Source of the DNA: Pyropia yezoensis
Lineage: Eukaryota; Rhodophyta; Bangiophyceae; Bangiales; Bangiaceae
Direction: 5' to 3'
DNA: 64,000 bases
Assembly (NCBI GenBank): GCA_009829735.1
Contig: CM020619.1
Location: 33,954,283 to 34,018,282 of the forward strand
Shown: in pieces, positions 9,814 through 19,617 of the stretch
How the letters are laid out: the number at the start of each line of letters is the position of its first letter
How positions within the stretch are numbered: position 1 is the stretch's first letter
Translations under genes and position numbers: made by a program
Notes under the pieces: generated by a model
The model's database searches: none
The model's input: only the letters and a program-made list of their open reading frames with translations
What the model was told of the DNA's origin: nothing

Positions 9814-11780
9814 TCGTTTCCCGCCGACTTGGCGTCCGAATCTGAGGGCGGGGAGGAAGACGACGAGTCCGAGGACGACGTGTCCGCCTCCTCCGCCGAG
9901 GGTGTGGCGACCGCGACGACCGGTCGAGACCCACCCTCGCGGCGTGAACGTACTTCGTTCGTAGCCGACTTCTTACTTGCATTCCTAACAAGTTGTTGGA
10001 TGCGTTTACTCAACTTGGGGCAATCATATGCCCAGTGTCCATCGGAGTTGCAGTTCCAACACCGATTGTCTGTTCCGGGAGGGGTCTTCCCGACTGGGGA
10101 AGACGAAGAGATACCCTGGGAAGTTCCCACGGCAGCTACCACCCTCTCCTTGCGGATTCGGCGTGCCTCTCTCAACTCTCTGGCCTGGCGCGCCTCCTCA
10201 CGTTCCTTGGCCAACTCGGCCTGACGCTCCTGGCGTTTTTCCTCCCGCAACTTGCGGTAGGCCTCACCTCTGCGGTAAGCGAACCTAGCCAACTCGGCCA
10301 GGGTCGCCCGGGCAGTGTCATGCTCCCGGGTCTTCATCCGGACTGACCAATGGAGTCCCTCCACAAACCGACTCTTCACCACAGCCTTTGGATGAAGAAG
10401 CCCACAAAGATTGTTGAGCTTACGGACTCGCTCCGCAAACGACAACTCGTCCTCCGCCTCTTCCTGATGGGCTTGCGTAAACTCCTCGACTTGAGAAGCC
10501 AACGCCGCTTCATCAACCATGGCCCTCAACAACCAGTTGACGAGCTCCAAATAGAACGTCACCTCCCCAGCGCCTCCACTTGAGGAGCTGGGCATGACGG
10601 ACATAAGTTCTGTCCGCAGGTCTCCCTTCGTAAACTCCTGTAGCATGTCAAAAGCCATGCCTTCACTTATGGCATTGTCGTCACAGGCTTTTGTGAAACG
10701 ACGTAGGAACTCAAAGACACGGAGGGGGGGAGTTCCATCCCACTCCGCTTTGTGCCCAAAAGAGTGAAGTGCATTCTTCTTGGCACGGCCCATGGCTCGG
10801 GCCTGGACAGGACCATACGCCACCGACTTGTTGTGGAGGGCGTAGGTCTCACAATCAAAGATCCGCTGGTAGACCGGGTTGGCTACCTGGATCTTGGGCG
10901 GCGCCTCACGTTGAGGGAACAGCCGCTGTGGCACTGGGGTAAATTCACCCTCAGTGCCCATAGTCTGGCGCGGCGCGCTTGGTGTAGCCGCCGGCGTTTC
11001 CGGGGGAAACTCCCCCATGAAGGGCGTACGCCCCACCGAGTATGGTGTGGCTCCCTCGTTAAGAGTCACAGGTGTCGCCCCCTGTTCGGGGCGACCCGAG
11101 ATAGGCGTGAGGAGGGATTCCCCCTGCGCCTGCGGGCTCGAAAGCCCCGATCCGGTCTGGACATTAAGGCCATCTGGCAAACTCGCCACAATCTGATTCA
11201 GAATAGTATTCGTCATCGTGACCACCAGGTCCGGCAAAGTCTGCCGCAACACATGGGTCGCCTCCCGACGGACAGTTTCCGCAAGGAGTGGATTGACGAC
11301 TCCAGTTGAGTCTCGGTCCGCCTCCGGGAGTCCACCTGAGGGGTAACCACGTTCCTCAGGGGTCTCAACCGGGGGCATGGGCGCGAGCCCATCGCCGACC
11401 AACGGAGGTCCGCCGTCCTCCGAAAGCCTATTTGGCGACGGCTCCAAGCCAAAGTTGGCTCCAACCCGAGTGGAACCCGCGGGGACAGTCCTCACCCCTT
11501 GGGACGTTCCCGTTGAGTATACCACACGGTGGCCAGACTCCGGCCCACCCACATCAGAAATGTCACCCGAGTGAACTCCCGACTGAGTCGGGGTGGCCTG
11601 TTGCCCGCCCGCACTTCCAGTCCTGCTGGTTTGAGGGACCTCTAGTCCCTCTGCGACCCCAACTAAACCCACCTGTGTCTCACCAGTATTCAAATGCACT
11701 GAAGTACATGCGTCACCCGTGTACTCCCCGGACGACGGGGGGTCCGAGCTAGCAATGTTGGCTGACGATCCGTATGACAT
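9810..11780 (-). CDS. gag: A1 gag polyprotein
   Basis: This is an intact frame of 656 codons from the first ATG downstream of the primer-binding site (11780-11778). The open frame extends upstream into the LTR, but that part is unlikely to be translated. The N-terminal 250 residues are low-complexity Gly/Ser/Pro/Thr. A helical gag domain follows, then a charged coiled segment rich in Arg/Glu, a CCHC knuckle CWNCNSDGHWAYDC near residue 580, and a Ser/Asp-rich tail. The frame ends GGGAAAC-GAA-TGA, a canonical -1 slippery site with one codon before the stop. Gag would form the particle shell and bind element RNA. Confidence 0.88.
   Translation of the reverse strand: MSYGSSANIASSDPPSSGEYTGDACTSVHLNTGETQVGLVGVAEGLEVPQTSRTGSAGGQQATPTQSGVHSGDISDVGGPESGHRVVYSTGTSQGVRTVPAGSTRVGANFGLEPSPNRLSEDGGPPLVGDGLAPMPPVETPEERGYPSGGLPEADRDSTGVVNPLLAETVRREATHVLRQTLPDLVVTMTNTILNQIVASLPDGLNVQTGSGLSSPQAQGESLLTPISGRPEQGATPVTLNEGATPYSVGRTPFMGEFPPETPAATPSAPRQTMGTEGEFTPVPQRLFPQREAPPKIQVANPVYQRIFDCETYALHNKSVAYGPVQARAMGRAKKNALHSFGHKAEWDGTPPLRVFEFLRRFTKACDDNAISEGMAFDMLQEFTKGDLRTELMSVMPSSSSGGAGEVTFYLELVNWLLRAMVDEAALASQVEEFTQAHQEEAEDELSFAERVRKLNNLCGLLHPKAVVKSRFVEGLHWSVRMKTREHDTARATLAELARFAYRRGEAYRKLREEKRQERQAELAKEREEARQARELREARRIRKERVVAAVGTSQGISSSSPVGKTPPGTDNRCWNCNSDGHWAYDCPKLSKRIQQLVRNASKKSATNEVRSRREGGSRPVVAVATPSAEEADTSSSDSSSSSPPSDSDAKSAGNE
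9816..9822 (-). promoter_or_regulatory. Predicted -1 frameshift site of A1 gag-pol
   Basis: On the minus strand the gag codons read GCG-GGA-AAC-GAA-TGA, placing the heptamer G-GGA-AAC in the X-XXY-YYZ phase one codon before the stop. Pol lies in the -1 frame, exactly what slippage here would give. Confidence 0.7.
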
Positions 11781-11856
11781 GGTCCAAGTCCACCGTTCCT
11801 CTGAGACAGAGGGCCCCCTACACCCGGGTGCACCCGGAGGTAAAGTTTCCCTCTGT

Positions 11857-11873
11857 CCACTGCTGCTCCACCA
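11857..11873 (-). promoter_or_regulatory. A1 primer-binding site
   Basis: The minus strand reads TGGTGGAGCAGCAGTGG, two bases after the 5' LTR end. It differs by one base from the B1 and C2 sites. Confidence 0.75.
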
Positions 11874-11875
11874 AA

Positions 11876-12344
11876 TGTGGCAAAAACCACTTGCACACAC
11901 GACACCCAAGTTGGGGCGGTGTACAAGGGCTGCCTCCCGTGTCGGGGGAACCGGGAGAAGTGCAAGTCGCACACACTCTGTACCTGTTGTGGGGCAAAAC
12001 CCCCACTGACAAAGAAGAGGATGGTGTGTGGTCCAACAGTTTCTTGGTCGGGACGGGGACACAGGGCAAAGCCCCGTTGTCCCTCCCCTTATCCCCCCAG
12101 GGTCCCCTCAGAATCTCGCCACTCAGAATCTCCCACCCCAGCACCTGCCCACCGGGCCACACGAAAATTCAAGACGATAAATGCAGAAAACCCTCAAATC
12201 CAAGTTGGATTTACTACTAAGCTAACTATCCCAAACTTAGGGAATACGGACCCAAATGCAGGGGGAGGAACGGGTCAGGCTAGTGGCCTGCCGCCCCTTG
12301 CATAGCACGTGTTGCCCCCGTACCTAGGGGTCAATACTGCCGCA
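11876..12344 (-). repeat. A1 5' LTR (family A)
   Basis: This is a 469-bp LTR, the same length as the family-A LTRs at 16194-16662 and 59965-60433. On the minus strand it ends TTTTTGCCACA; its outer end reads GCGGCAG where other copies have GTGGCAG. The strand opposite to gag-pol is open across almost the whole LTR and encodes a Cys-rich segment (see findings). The right flank ATCCT is the expected target duplication, but its partner is outside the window. Confidence 0.9.
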
Positions 12345-13800
12345 ATCCTTGGGCCCCTGCCAGTGACCGCGGAGGGCCACCAGTACCTCCTGGTCATCTG
12401 TGATCGCTTCACGAAACTTACGCGAGCGATCCCCCTGGCAGAGATCACGGCCATGTCGGTCGTGTCAGCCTTCCTAGATCACTGGGTTGCCGCGTATGGC
12501 ATCCCGGACAGTAAATTGTCTGACAACGGACCGCAGTTTGCGTCTGTATTGTTTCAGGGACTGCTGGATATGTTGGGGGCTTAGGCAAACTATGCCACCC
12601 CCTGCCACCCACAAACTAATGGGCAGGTAGAGCGCTTCACTGAAACTATTGTTAGACAGCTTCGCCACTATGTGAGTAAGCATGTGAGAACTTGGGACCA
12701 ATACATTTCTATGCTTACCACTGCCTACAATTCGCAAGTTTACTCGTCTACCGGGGAAGTATCCCTCGCCTTTGTGACCCCCCGTCGCGTGCGGTCCACT
12801 GCCGTACAACGGCCGCTGCCACTTAGGGAGGCCGGTGGCAGTTGTAGCACAATAGGTTTTCGCTGCACGTCCACTCTCCGGGAACACTCACCAAGGGGGA
12901 TCGGCACCTACGTCACCGGGAGGCCATGGTTACTGTCCTTGGAGCACAAGCCACGGGACCAAGATGGGAGCCCAATTGGGAGGGGTTTGTTGTTCTACCA
13001 TGGCCGGTGGTGGATTCGCCGCCGGCCCCCTCGTTATAAACCCTCGGAGCCACTACTAACTACCCTCCACCCCATGATGTAAGTCCCTCTGGTGACACGA
13101 AACTTATAGATACCGTGCCCAGTACGGACTCCCAAATTGAAAATTAAGGGTTAGAAGTAGCCCCCCCAATATTGGGGCACACTACGGTCAACCATATTGC
13201 TCCAGCAGTACGCCTACTCCCACTGAGAGTAAGGCGGAGTTGGCTGCTAGGCTTGAAAACCTCATCCCTAAAGTCAGGGCTGAGATGGACAAAGCGCAAA
13301 AGCGCTACAAGCGTACTGTTGACAAAATGGTGCGTAACGCTAAGCACGTCCCCGAGCAGGGTGACTGGGTACTGGCTCACTCACACACCCCATCTGGGGG
13401 TAAGGTGGTGGTTCAGACGAAGGGGCCATACCAGGTCCTTCGTACAGATGGACGGCGGTTCACAATCGAATGTGACAATGGGGTCCGCACAGTAAACGAA
13501 CAGGATGTGTTAAAAGTTGCACCGCCTCCTGCAGGCGACCCGGCTTGGGCGCGTGCGCTGAAGGCGTGGCGCCTGCCTTCCTTACCTGCGGCCAAACAGG
13601 GTCCGCAGGAGTACGTGTTCGATAAGTTCATCGACCACGGGTGGGATTAGGACACTAACCGCCTCATGTTGAGGGTGCGTTGGTTTCGCGATAAGGCCAA
13701 GGATGATACGTGGGAATACGTGGAGGAACTTCCCGCTGAGATGGTCCGGGCGTACTGCGCTCGGAATGATGTCGACCCTAACTGCCCTCCCTCAACGTGA
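12345..13800 (+). pseudogene. pol: A2 pol fragment: integrase core to chromodomain, split by a solo LTR
   Basis: The fragment starts exactly at the ILGPLPV segment of the integrase catalytic domain, where A1 inserted. It contains the second catalytic Asp (SDNGPQF) and the NGQVERF Glu region, then a basic C-terminal part and a chromodomain. A solo family-C LTR with GCAGT duplications (12838-12842 and 13205-13209) splits it. In-frame TAG codons occur at 12582-12584 and 13648-13650, at the same codon positions as in A1; A3 has sense codons at both. Pol ends at the TGA 13798-13800, inside the palindrome CCCTCAACGTGAGGG. Confidence 0.85.
12843..13204 (-). repeat. Solo LTR of family C in A2 integrase
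   Basis: This 362-bp sequence, read on the minus strand, matches the C2 LTRs (36359-36721 and 46739-47101) over its whole length. It starts TGGAGC rather than TGTAGC. It is flanked on both sides by the direct repeat GCAGT, and comparison with A3 confirms a clean insertion into the integrase frame. It is more diverged from the C2 LTRs than those are from each other, so it is an older event. Confidence 0.9.
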
Positions 13801-13911
13801 GGGAAGGCCAAGTGACAGTGCCAAGAAAGTGCTTCAAGTCGAAGTGGTACGCAGAGTGGCTTTAAACTACAGCCCTAACCCGCACACTCTCACAACAAAG
13901 GCAGATGCCAA
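13801..13911. other. Convergence zone between A2 pol and aORF
   Basis: This spacer is nearly identical to the one at 5721-5831 in reverse complement. It holds the same small inverted repeats between two facing stop codons. Confidence 0.45.
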
Positions 13912-15857
13912 CTAGGAATGCATACTAGACTCTCCAACACCACGGCCCTCGCCCTCAAGTGGAGGCGAGCGGCGAGACCCACGCCGATAACGTTCCGCAC
14001 CCGTCGGCGGGGGCGGCGGCTCCGAGTCGGAACCGTCGCGCACCTCACGGTCGCGCGAGTGGCGACGACCGCGGCTACCCTTTTGCTTCATCTTGCGCGC
14101 GAGTTGGCGACGCAGACGCCGGACAGACTCTGTCTCCGACTGGGTAGAGGACTCCGAGACGGAATGAGACAACTCGTCTTCCGACACGGAGGGAGACCGC
14201 CGCGAGTGACGGCGACGACGGCGAGGAGGCGAGTGTGCCCGGCTCGACCGACGCTTGCCACGCCGAAGTGGGACTGGCTGGGGCACAATCGACCCGATAC
14301 GAGCCAACTCGGTCGTCATGAACTCCGCTACCGACTCGCAACTCGCGGTCGCCACAACAGTACGTACGCGCTTCTCAAGTTCAGGAGTCTCGGATACTTG
14401 GAGTGTTGCAGCCTACGCGGCCAACCAAGAAACGGTGCGCACCAACGTGGTGATAATCATCTCGGAAGTTAAAGGCGCGGCCGGCAGTACCAACTTGGGA
14501 TAGACCGTCAAGAGGGTGGCCCCCAAGTTGGGGGACACCGGGGTGGACGACTCAACGGTAACGCTTATCGGGATGTCCCCGTGCGGCTGGAAAGGGACAG
14601 GAGGAAGCGGAGGGGCTCTCCGAGTTGGTGGAGCCAGAAAGAAACTGCGACAGCTACTCGGGGCCGCCGCAGTGGGTTGAGTCATGTAGTCATCGTGAGA
14701 GGGCACGGCCACCACGATTGCCTTGTCCGGGGGAGGCGCAGTGTGGCGTTCCACCCCCGGGGCGTACGGGTGGTCCTCCCCGATGCTCAACCCCTCTCGA
14801 AGTACCACACGGCGGTCGTGAAGTTCACGACCGACCCAGACGAACTGGCGAAGTGTGCCATCGTCCTTGGGCCCGCGAGAGGAGCGGCGCAATTTGTGCT
14901 CAATGCTCTCCCACTCGATGAGCTTATGAAGACGCAGCATCTCCTCAAGTAGAGTGAGCAGTCCCGATAGGCACCCCTCCGCAACTAGCGGAGGGGTGAC
15001 CTGTTCCAAACCTTGAATAAGCCGAGGGGCGAAATGCCAGAGCATCCCCCGCCGCTGAACGAAAGACAGCCAGGTCGACATGACCTCGGGGAGCAACTGG
15101 GTTGCCAACATGGCAAACACCACGAGGTCCGGGCTAGCCGTCAACATGACGGAGCCGAAGTGGTCCAGCAACCGGCGTACTAATCCAGGAAACCCGTAGG
15201 GGACCTCAACTTGAGGCCACCACTCGGGCTTCTTAGGATAGTACTGCTCCTTGCTAGAAGGGGACTGCTGCGGAGACTCTAGCTGAGCCGAGGTCACCAT
15301 GTAGGGGCCTCGCCGGAAGTCCTTCTCCATCCGCACATCAAAGCGATGAGTGTGCGGATCGACGTCGCGAAGGTACGGGGGGAGAGTTGCAACCGCGTCC
15401 CAAGTAAAGGTCGGCACGTCGCCGATGCCCGGGATAGTTCCCCCGCGGTGCACCATGGCCTTAGCCCGCTGCACGTCATCGACCTCGTCCTCATCCAGGA
15501 AGGCAAACTGGTCCGTCCTGAAGTCGGGAGGAAACCCGACCCTACGGAGGAACTCTCCCGTAGGCGGTCCTATACACGACTCATCGCTCTGCCAAGCCGG
15601 CCACAGCGGAGAACAGTCAACCTCTTCTCATACAGAGGCCAAGCGGGGTAAAACCATTGCCCGAAGGCCTCCCGTGGGATGACGCGGCCCGTCCCCGGGG
15701 GAGATGCCGCCGCCAACCCAAAGCCGGGTGACGCGGGAGTCTTGTCCCCCGGAGCGATGGCGAAGCCCCCGCCGGATGTCCCGGCGGGCGCTACACCTCA
15801 AGAGGTGTCCTCCATGCGCTCGTCCATGGAGTCAGACTCCAACCCCTGGGTCACCAT
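13912..15857 (-). pseudogene. A2 antisense gene (aORF)
   Basis: The gene is on the minus strand, opposite to A2 gag-pol. The ATG at 15857 opens a peptide containing SMDERMEDTS, matching the start of the copy at 60772. The core, the EGLS block and the Arg/Ser-rich tail follow as in that copy. Two lesions are visible: one base is missing near 15545-15555 compared with the other copies, shifting the frame, and TAG at 14413-14415 replaces a Ser codon. The rest stays open and alignable, so decay is recent. Function is unknown. Confidence 0.75.
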
Positions 15858-16180
15858 GGCTCTCTACAAGTTAGGGAGAGGCAGGACGGTTGCAGCTGCA
15901 CGAAACTCGCCTCGAGTTGAGGGGGGGCTCGGATCGCGGGTAGATGGGTTGCCTCCCCAGCGAGGGGCGGCCCAGGGTAAGGTGAAGGGGATGTGTTGGT
16001 CGTGGTGAGGTGAGAATCGAGGAGAGCAAGCTGCCGAGTGGGAAAGCTTGAGAAGTGGAACGGTCAACGTGACCGCCTCCACGTCCACGTGACGCACCAG
16101 GGGGACAGCAAGTCGCGCCCCCAACGCCGAGACTTGCGTTTCTACGCCCCCTCGCAGGGCCGACCGGGTCAGTCGGAACT

Positions 16181-16193
16181 GAGGAGAGGGGAG
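16181..16193 (+). promoter_or_regulatory. A2 polypurine tract
   Basis: GAGGAGAGGGGAG lies immediately before the 3' LTR and would prime plus-strand DNA synthesis. The identical tract lies at 60434-60446 in A3 on the other strand. Confidence 0.75.
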
Positions 16194-16662
16194 TGTGGCA
16201 CTATTGACCCCCAGGTAGGGGGGCAACACGTGCCATGCAAGGGGCGGCAGGCCACTAGCCTGACCCGTTCCTCCTCCTGCATTTGGGTCCATATTCCCTA
16301 AGTTTGGGATAGTTAGCTTAGTTGTAAATCCAACGTGGATTTGAGGGTTTTCTGCATTTATCGTCTTGAATTTTCGTGTGGCCCGGTGGGCAGGTGCTGG
16401 GGTGGGAGATTCTGAGTGGCGAGATTCTGAGGGGACCCTGGGGGGATAAGGGGAGGGACAGCGGGGCTTGGCCTTGCTTGCCCGTCGCGACCAAGAAACT
16501 GTTGGCCCACACACCATCTTGTTGTTTGTCAGTGGGGGGACTGCCCCACAGCAGGAGCAGAGTGTGTGCGACTTGCACTTCTTCCGGTTCCGCCGACACG
16601 GGAGGCAGCCCTTGTACACCGCCCCAACTTGGGTGTCGCGTGTGTGAGTAGTTTTTGCCACA
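16194..16662 (+). repeat. A2 3' LTR (family A)
   Basis: This 469-bp LTR starts TGTGGCACTATTG and ends TTTTTGCCACA. It is preceded by the purine tract and followed by family-C pol sequence, so it marks the outer right boundary of A2 in C1. Confidence 0.92.
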
Positions 16663-16668
16663 GCTTGC

Positions 16669-18255
16669 ATGGTGGGTAACGCGAGCCAAGGTATGGTGGA
16701 CCATACCATGGCTCACCGCGCGTGCCCACTGACCCCCGCGGACTTCCGCGAGGGACAGGCCAATGAAGATTACTGTAGACGCCATCGCGCTACCCTCCTG
16801 GCCGCCACGGCCGGCATCTTTTCCGAGAATGAAGACGGACTCATATACCGGCGGGCACCCGCCGATGGTCGGCATTAGGTCGTGGTTCCCGTGTCCTTAC
16901 GACAAGCCGTCATGGATCGAGAACTTGACACTCCTAGAGCCGGACACCCGGGGGGTTCACGCATGTTCGCAGCAATGCGAAGGTTCTTCTACTGGCCAGC
17001 AATGGCCGTCGACGGAATCGACCACGTGCGGGGGTGCGTCCCGTGTGCACGGAATCGTATGAGTCTTCATAGGCGGGCATCTGCTATGAAACAAATCCCA
17101 CCCGATGGGCCCAACGAGCAAGTCGCTATCGACATACTGGAGCCTCTTCCGATAAAGATAGAAGGGAACAGGTACATCCTGTTCATGTCTGACCGCTTCA
17201 CCAAGTTGTCACGATCGGCAGCCATCCCAGATGATACGGCATACACCATCATGAACGCAGTGGTTGACCACTGGATCAGGGCTTACGGAGTGATGAAGCA
17301 CCCCCTATCCGACAACGGAGCAAGCCTGACTTCAGTATTCTGCACTAAGGTCATGGGCATGTTCGCGATCGAGCCACGTCGGGCGTCCGACTACCACCCG
17401 CAAACCAACGGGCAAGTGGAGCAGTTCAACCGCACCATCGTCAAGATGCTCCAATGCTACGTTGCTGAGCACAAGAATACGTGGGACAGGCTCCTGTCCG
17501 TACTCACACTGGCAAACAATGCCAGGCCGCACCGAAGCACGAACATTGCCGCACTGGAGTGGGTCATGCCAATGGGCGTCGGTAACCTGACGTTGCCACC
17601 GGGCAGATCCACTCGGAATGATATACCGAAGGGCCGTCCGGCCGAACGGATCCACCCGGCTTGGTTGGCCAAGCTATCGTGGATGATCCCTCAGCTCAAG
17701 GGTGCCCTTGACCGAACTCCACTTCGATACAGCAAGAACTTCGACGCCCGACTGCGGGTGCGCAACGCTGCCCTGATGACAGGTGACTGGGTCTATATCA
17801 GACTCCACAACTTCCGAGGGAACAAGCTGATGCAACCGGTCAAGGGACCATACCAGATACTCCACAGAGATGACCACTCTGTTATCCTCCACTCCGATAC
17901 GGATGTACAATGCATCAGTTTGAATGATGTCACACCGGCGCCGAGGCCGGAACATCCTCAACCGGTACCGGCTGGGTTGCTACATGAAGCTCTTACCGCG
18001 CACCGGTCGGATGACCCGGGGGAGCCGGATGGAATCCCATACCAGGTAGAGAGTATCGTCGAGCATACCGACCCGGACCTACAAGATCCCTGGTACGTCA
18101 AGGTAATGTGGGTCGGATACGACTCACCGACCTGGGAGCAGGCGGCGAATATACCCCGCCAACTCCTCATGCGTTACATGGGGCGACATCGCCTACAGTA
18201 CCAACCCATCCGACACCGACTTCGGCTGTCGGGGGGTGAGGCTTATACCTACTAA
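16669..18255 (+). pseudogene. pol: C1 pol fragment: integrase and chromodomain
   Basis: The fragment encodes the linker, the HHCC finger (HPGG, then CVPCARN near 17040), and the catalytic core with AIDILEPLP, LSDNGA and NGQVEQF. A GPY-like C-terminal part follows, then a chromodomain with VKVMWVGYDSPTWEQA near 18095-18140. TAG at 16876-16878 replaces the Gln codon found in C2, a CAG-to-TAG type change. Otherwise the frame is open to 18255. The start is missing because A2 inserted there. Confidence 0.85.
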
Positions 18256-18715
18256 GTAGGGTATGACATCGATTCGGCAAGACTTAAGTTCACTAAGTCG
18301 GAGCGAGCTTGCGCAAACTAAGTGGGCTACTGACCTGAACAAGTTTACTTGAAGAAGGGGAACAACTCCGAGATTTTGAAGGTAACCTGAGGCGTACACC
18401 AAGGTAGACCTTCAGCAAGGAGGCAAGTGACGGACCATGGAAGGTTGACCTTCATAAGTATCAACCAACCAGGATGGGTTGGGGGATGCGGGAAAGAACC
18501 GAGGCATGCCACGACTAAGTCAGACGGGGTACTCCCCAAAGCCAGGCATTGGTACCATGCAAACGCCCCAGCGGGGGATGAGTTTATACTCACTACTACC
18601 CGGCCACCATAAGGGTCGCCGGGTCCCTCTCCCTCACAAACAAGAGCACTCCTCAGTGGGTAGACCCACTGCGCGAGGGAGGCCACTCACGCGTAAGCGC
18701 GTACACCTCCATGCT
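18256..18715. other. C1 convergence zone with inverted repeats
   Basis: These 460 bases between the pol stop and the antisense-gene stop contain CCTACTAAGTAGG, ACTTAAGTTCACTAAGT-like repeats and other short stems. They correspond to the more regular hairpin series at 43306-43846. I see no gene. Confidence 0.45.
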
Positions 18716-18812
18716 TCACCGGTCGGCAATCTCACGACGGTCAATCACCCGAACTACCTCGGTGCATAGCTGAACGAGGGTGCTGCGACCAGCCTCCACC
18801 GCCTCCAGGGCT
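18716..18812 (-). pseudogene. C1 antisense gene, last ~32 codons
   Basis: The minus strand encodes the extreme C-terminus EAGRSTLVQLC, TEV, VIDRREIADR and TGA, nearly the same as the end of the C2 antisense protein. The rest is absent because C1 ends here. Confidence 0.7.
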
Positions 18813-18817
18813 AGCTG

Positions 18818-19168
18818 TCAAACGCGACCGACAGAAAGCGGCGCCCCCTCGCCGTCTGCCTCAACGGCCAGCCCCCGCACGCCCGCCGTGTATCGCGCGT
18901 ACGACTGTACCCACCGGCGCGCCCCCGCCGCCTCCCACACGCTAATCCCCCCGTCCAGTCCGCCCGCAAGGGACAGGTGGCCCGCCGGCGGCAGCCGCAC
19001 CGCAGCCGCCACGCCCCGGCTGCACACATCGTATGTGTGCACGACCGACTTGTAAGGCTCGTTGGAGCCAGGCTGCTCAGGTGGGCACGCGGACTGCACG
19101 CGTCTGTCCTGTGAGCGAGCAACCGCCTGAAGCTGTTTCTTCCTCTCCTGAAGCATCAGCAGTCGCAC
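18818..19168 (-). pseudogene. Prp17/CDC40-like WD40 fragment
   Basis: This 116-codon frame contains about one and a half WD40 repeats. The segment with VVHTYDVCSRGV, LPPAGHLSLAGGLDGGI, SVWE and then SYARYTAGVRGL resembles the first two repeats of the spliceosomal protein Prp17/CDC40, including its characteristic P-x-x-GHL-x-L-S-x-x-D spacing. The conserved GH dipeptides are altered and the frame stops just where C1 begins, so it is a truncated or decayed copy rather than a working gene. Prp17 acts in the second step of pre-mRNA splicing. The homology is by eye and needs a profile search. Confidence 0.5.
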
Positions 19169-19224
19169 AAGCGCTGTTCAAAAAGTCGAAGTGTCCCTGC
19201 ACGCACTTGCGGGCTGCATAAACT

Positions 19225-19566
19225 GTGGCGTCCCAGGAGATCGCCCAGGACCTGTCGACATGGCGAGCCCGCCTGTCGCCACCATGGTGGCCTCGGCGTC
19301 CGGAGTCCCGCAATGTATGGGCTCGTCAAATGTTCGTTCCTAATGAGCTTGCTGCTCTCAGGGACGGCAAGCATCGCCCATTGACAGGTAAGCAGTCTGT
19401 GGTGGTTCCTGCTTTCCAGGCATCACGAGCGCGAGCATCGTCGGTAGCGGAGCGGGTTGGTTACCTCCTGTTGCAAATTACGAAGGAGCCGCGTGCGCTA
19501 GATGCCGTGAGCAAGTTTGTGGATGGTCTGGATCGTGCTCTGTTGCTCAAGACCGGATCCTCGTGA
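19225..19566 (+). CDS. Hypothetical host open frame
   Basis: This 113-codon frame has no ATG at its start; it opens from GTG. The second half (VVVPAFQASRARA, VAERVGYLLLQI, LDAVSKFVDGLDRALLL) looks like an amphipathic helical protein and is the most convincing part. It could be an exon of a host gene disrupted by D1 about 50 bases downstream. I recognise no family. Confidence 0.25.
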   Translation: MASQEIAQDLSTWRARLSPPWWPRRPESRNVWARQMFVPNELAALRDGKHRPLTGKQSVVVPAFQASRARASSVAERVGYLLLQITKEPRALDAVSKFVDGLDRALLLKTGSS

Positions 19567-19617
19567 GTGACTCTCGTGGCTGCTATATCTGGCTTCGGCG
19601 AGAAAGCACGCGATGAA

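Larger units (their letters stand above)
4047..12344 (-). mobile_element. Element A1, family-A chromovirus with antisense gene
   Basis: On the minus strand this runs 5' LTR (11876-12344), primer-binding site, gag (9810-11780) and pol (5832-9813). The 3' part of the opposing antisense gene (4047-5720) follows, interrupted at 4046 by B1. The rest of the antisense gene and the 3' LTR lie left of the window. A1 sits inside the integrase region of A2: bases after 12344 continue an integrase frame on the plus strand. Pol carries several stops and a frameshift, so this copy is defective. Confidence 0.9.
12345..16662 (+). mobile_element. Element A2, family A, 3' part only
   Basis: This is a plus-strand family-A element whose left part lies beyond the window, on the other side of A1. 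Visible parts are pol from the integrase core to the chromodomain (12345-13800), the hairpin zone, the antisense gene (13912-15857), the leader, the purine tract and the 3' LTR (16194-16662). It lies inside C1, because family-C pol resumes at 16663. It shares two nonsense codons with A1. Confidence 0.88.
16663..18812 (+). mobile_element. Element C1, family-C fragment truncated at 3' end
   Basis: The sequence follows C2 closely from its RNase H-integrase linker through the chromodomain, the hairpin-rich spacer and the first bases of the opposing antisense gene. Similarity stops near 18812, where C2 still has more than 2 kb of antisense gene, leader and LTR. Beyond lies unrelated host DNA, so C1 lost its 3' end by deletion or recombination. 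Its 5' part would lie left of the window. Confidence 0.8.

Noticed and set aside
12345-16662. A2 as an inverted duplication of A1 made by rearrangement
   Set aside because: A2 has its own 3' LTR and purine tract and lies precisely inside family-C pol. A1 ends with an LTR exactly at the junction. Nested insertion explains both.
19387-19418. A possible 32-base intron with GTAAGC donor and TTTCCAG acceptor
   Set aside because: It is very short, joining the sides does not yield a longer frame, and splice consensus this short occurs by chance.
18780-19600. Long plus-strand frames opposite the Prp17-like fragment
   Set aside because: They mirror the GC-rich minus-strand frame and show no domain.
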